A stretch of 5,645 nt of DNA from Pseudomonadota bacterium (lineage in GTDB: Bacteria; Pseudomonadota; Gammaproteobacteria; Steroidobacterales; Steroidobacteraceae), in NCBI GenBank assembly GCA_021838065.1, contig JAKCEJ010000208.1:1-5645 (forward strand), read 5' to 3'. Numbering within the stretch: position 1 is the stretch's first letter; each line of letters opens with the position of its first letter. The notes below the pieces were generated by a model. It saw only the letters and a list, made by a program, of their open reading frames with translations, did not search any database and was not told the DNA's origin. The translations under genes were made by a program, and so were the position numbers. Of this stretch, positions 4,866-5,645 are shown one piece after another.

Positions 4866-5645
4866 GTGAGCCGACTTTCCGCCGTCACCGACCACGTTAC
4901 CCCGTATGACCGCTTCTGCCACGACGATGCCGAGGTCGAGCGGCTGTTGCTCGCGGGCGAGCAGCGTGCGGTGCTCGAGGCGTATTTCGGTGCGCGCGAG
5001 TACCGTGAACTGACACAGCTCGCGGCCGTCGCGGCGCGCTGCCCCGCCGATGAGTCGCTGCCGCACGTGCTCATCGTGCCGGGCATCCTCGGCTCGCAGC
5101 TCGGCGTGCGGCGGCGCGCGCCGCTGCCGGATGACGTGCTCTGGCTCGATCCGCTCGATATCCAGGGCGGGCGGCTCGCATTGCTCGACCCGGAGGCGGG
5201 TGCCCCCATCGTGCCGCTCGGCGTGGTGCTCTACTCACATCTGAAGCTCAAGCTGCGCCTGCGGGCCGCGGGCTTTCCCGCCACGCTGCACGACTATGAC
5301 TGGCGGCTCGACATCGCTTCGCTCGGCGAGGCTCTGGCCGCGCGCTTGCGCGCACACGCGGCGCGCCCCGCCGCCATCGTCGCGCACAGCATGGGCGGGC
5401 TGGTGAGCCGCGTCGCGCTCGGCCTCGAAGGCACGGCGCACGTGCGCCGCGTCATCCTGCTCGGCACACCTAATCAGGGCGCCTTCTCGCCGCTGCAGGC
5501 TCTGCGCGGCACGTACTCGGTGGTGCGCAACATCGCGCGGCTCGATCTCGGCCGCTCGGCGCTCGAGCTGGCCGAGCATGTGTTCGGCGGCTTTCCCAGT
5601 CTCTACCAGATGCTGCCGCGCGCGAGAGCCGAGGGGCTCGATCTG
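4866..5645 (+). CDS. LCAT-like alpha/beta hydrolase (lipase/acyltransferase family), partial at its C-terminal end
   Basis: The first 260 codons are present and the frame stays open to the window edge. Motifs fit the lecithin:cholesterol acyltransferase-like branch of alpha/beta hydrolases. There is an oxyanion-region PGILGS (residues 72-77), a YDWR (144-147) typical of the branch, the nucleophile elbow AHSMGG (173-178) with S175 as catalytic serine, and LGTPNQG (199-205). The catalytic aspartate and histidine should lie beyond the window. The first 65 residues are polar and charged, with no signal peptide or lipobox, so a cytosolic location is inferred, unlike classical secreted LCAT. The substrate is unknown, though an ester of a lipid or polymer is likely. 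The start is uncertain. GTG 4866 follows a CATAAT box but lacks a Shine-Dalgarno. An in-frame GTG at 4830 overlaps the oxyR stop by 4 nt (GTGA) and would add 12 residues. No functional link to oxyR is evident. Confidence 0.85.
   Translation, partial: MSRLSAVTDHVTPYDRFCHDDAEVERLLLAGEQRAVLEAYFGAREYRELTQLAAVAARCPADESLPHVLIVPGILGSQLGVRRRAPLPDDVLWLDPLDIQGGRLALLDPEAGAPIVPLGVVLYSHLKLKLRLRAAGFPATLHDYDWRLDIASLGEALAARLRAHAARPAAIVAHSMGGLVSRVALGLEGTAHVRRVILLGTPNQGAFSPLQALRGTYSVVRNIARLDLGRSALELAEHVFGGFPSLYQMLPRARAEGLDL

Noticed and set aside
5235..5579. Minus-strand frame antisense to the LCAT-like gene
   Set aside because: It overlaps the nucleophile elbow of a clear hydrolase and has shadow-frame composition.

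Overview
The window is about two-thirds G+C and densely coded. All recognisable genes look proteobacterial. TrpE preceded by a Trp-codon leader peptide and attenuator, a YajQ protein opening MPSFD, and an OxyR with the two enterobacterial-type redox cysteines together point to a gammaproteobacterium, perhaps near Xanthomonadales, Nevskiales or Steroidobacter-like lineages. That placement is an inference from gene content, not a phylogeny. I see no mobile element, tRNA, rRNA or CRISPR array.

Layout. (1) Positions 1-1303, minus strand: most of trpE (anthranilate synthase component I), running off the left edge. Ahead of it (1330-1471, minus) is a complete transcription-attenuation module. It comprises a 24-residue leader peptide with three consecutive Trp codons, an antiterminator arm inside the leader ORF, and an intrinsic terminator ending in six Ts. 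No continuous reading frame listing would show the leader peptide. (2) Positions 1541-2588, plus strand: yajQ (YajQ/DUF520 family) followed 10 nt later by a small membrane protein of the isoprenylcysteine carboxyl methyltransferase family. The set is closed by a perfect 19-bp inverted repeat. (3) Positions 2633-3766, minus strand: an ahpC-ahpD pair, ending against that inverted repeat. (4) Positions 3913-4833, plus strand: oxyR, divergent from ahpC. The 146-bp gap between them contains a good match to the four-tetrad OxyR site. (5) Positions 4866 (or 4830) to 5645, plus strand: the first 260 codons of an alpha/beta hydrolase resembling lecithin:cholesterol acyltransferase, running off the right edge.

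How it works together. The trpE module senses charged tRNA-Trp through ribosome stalling. The oxyR/ahpC-ahpD block is a self-contained peroxide response: OxyR senses H2O2, AhpC reduces peroxides, and AhpD is the likely electron donor that re-reduces AhpC. The two systems are separated by the yajQ-methyltransferase pair, which shares a short divergent promoter region with the trp leader. I found no wholly new system. The best items for a second look are the intact trp attenuator with its unusual TTG start and overlapping mini-ORF, the OxyR operator geometry, and the apparently leaderless or overlapping start of the LCAT-like hydrolase.
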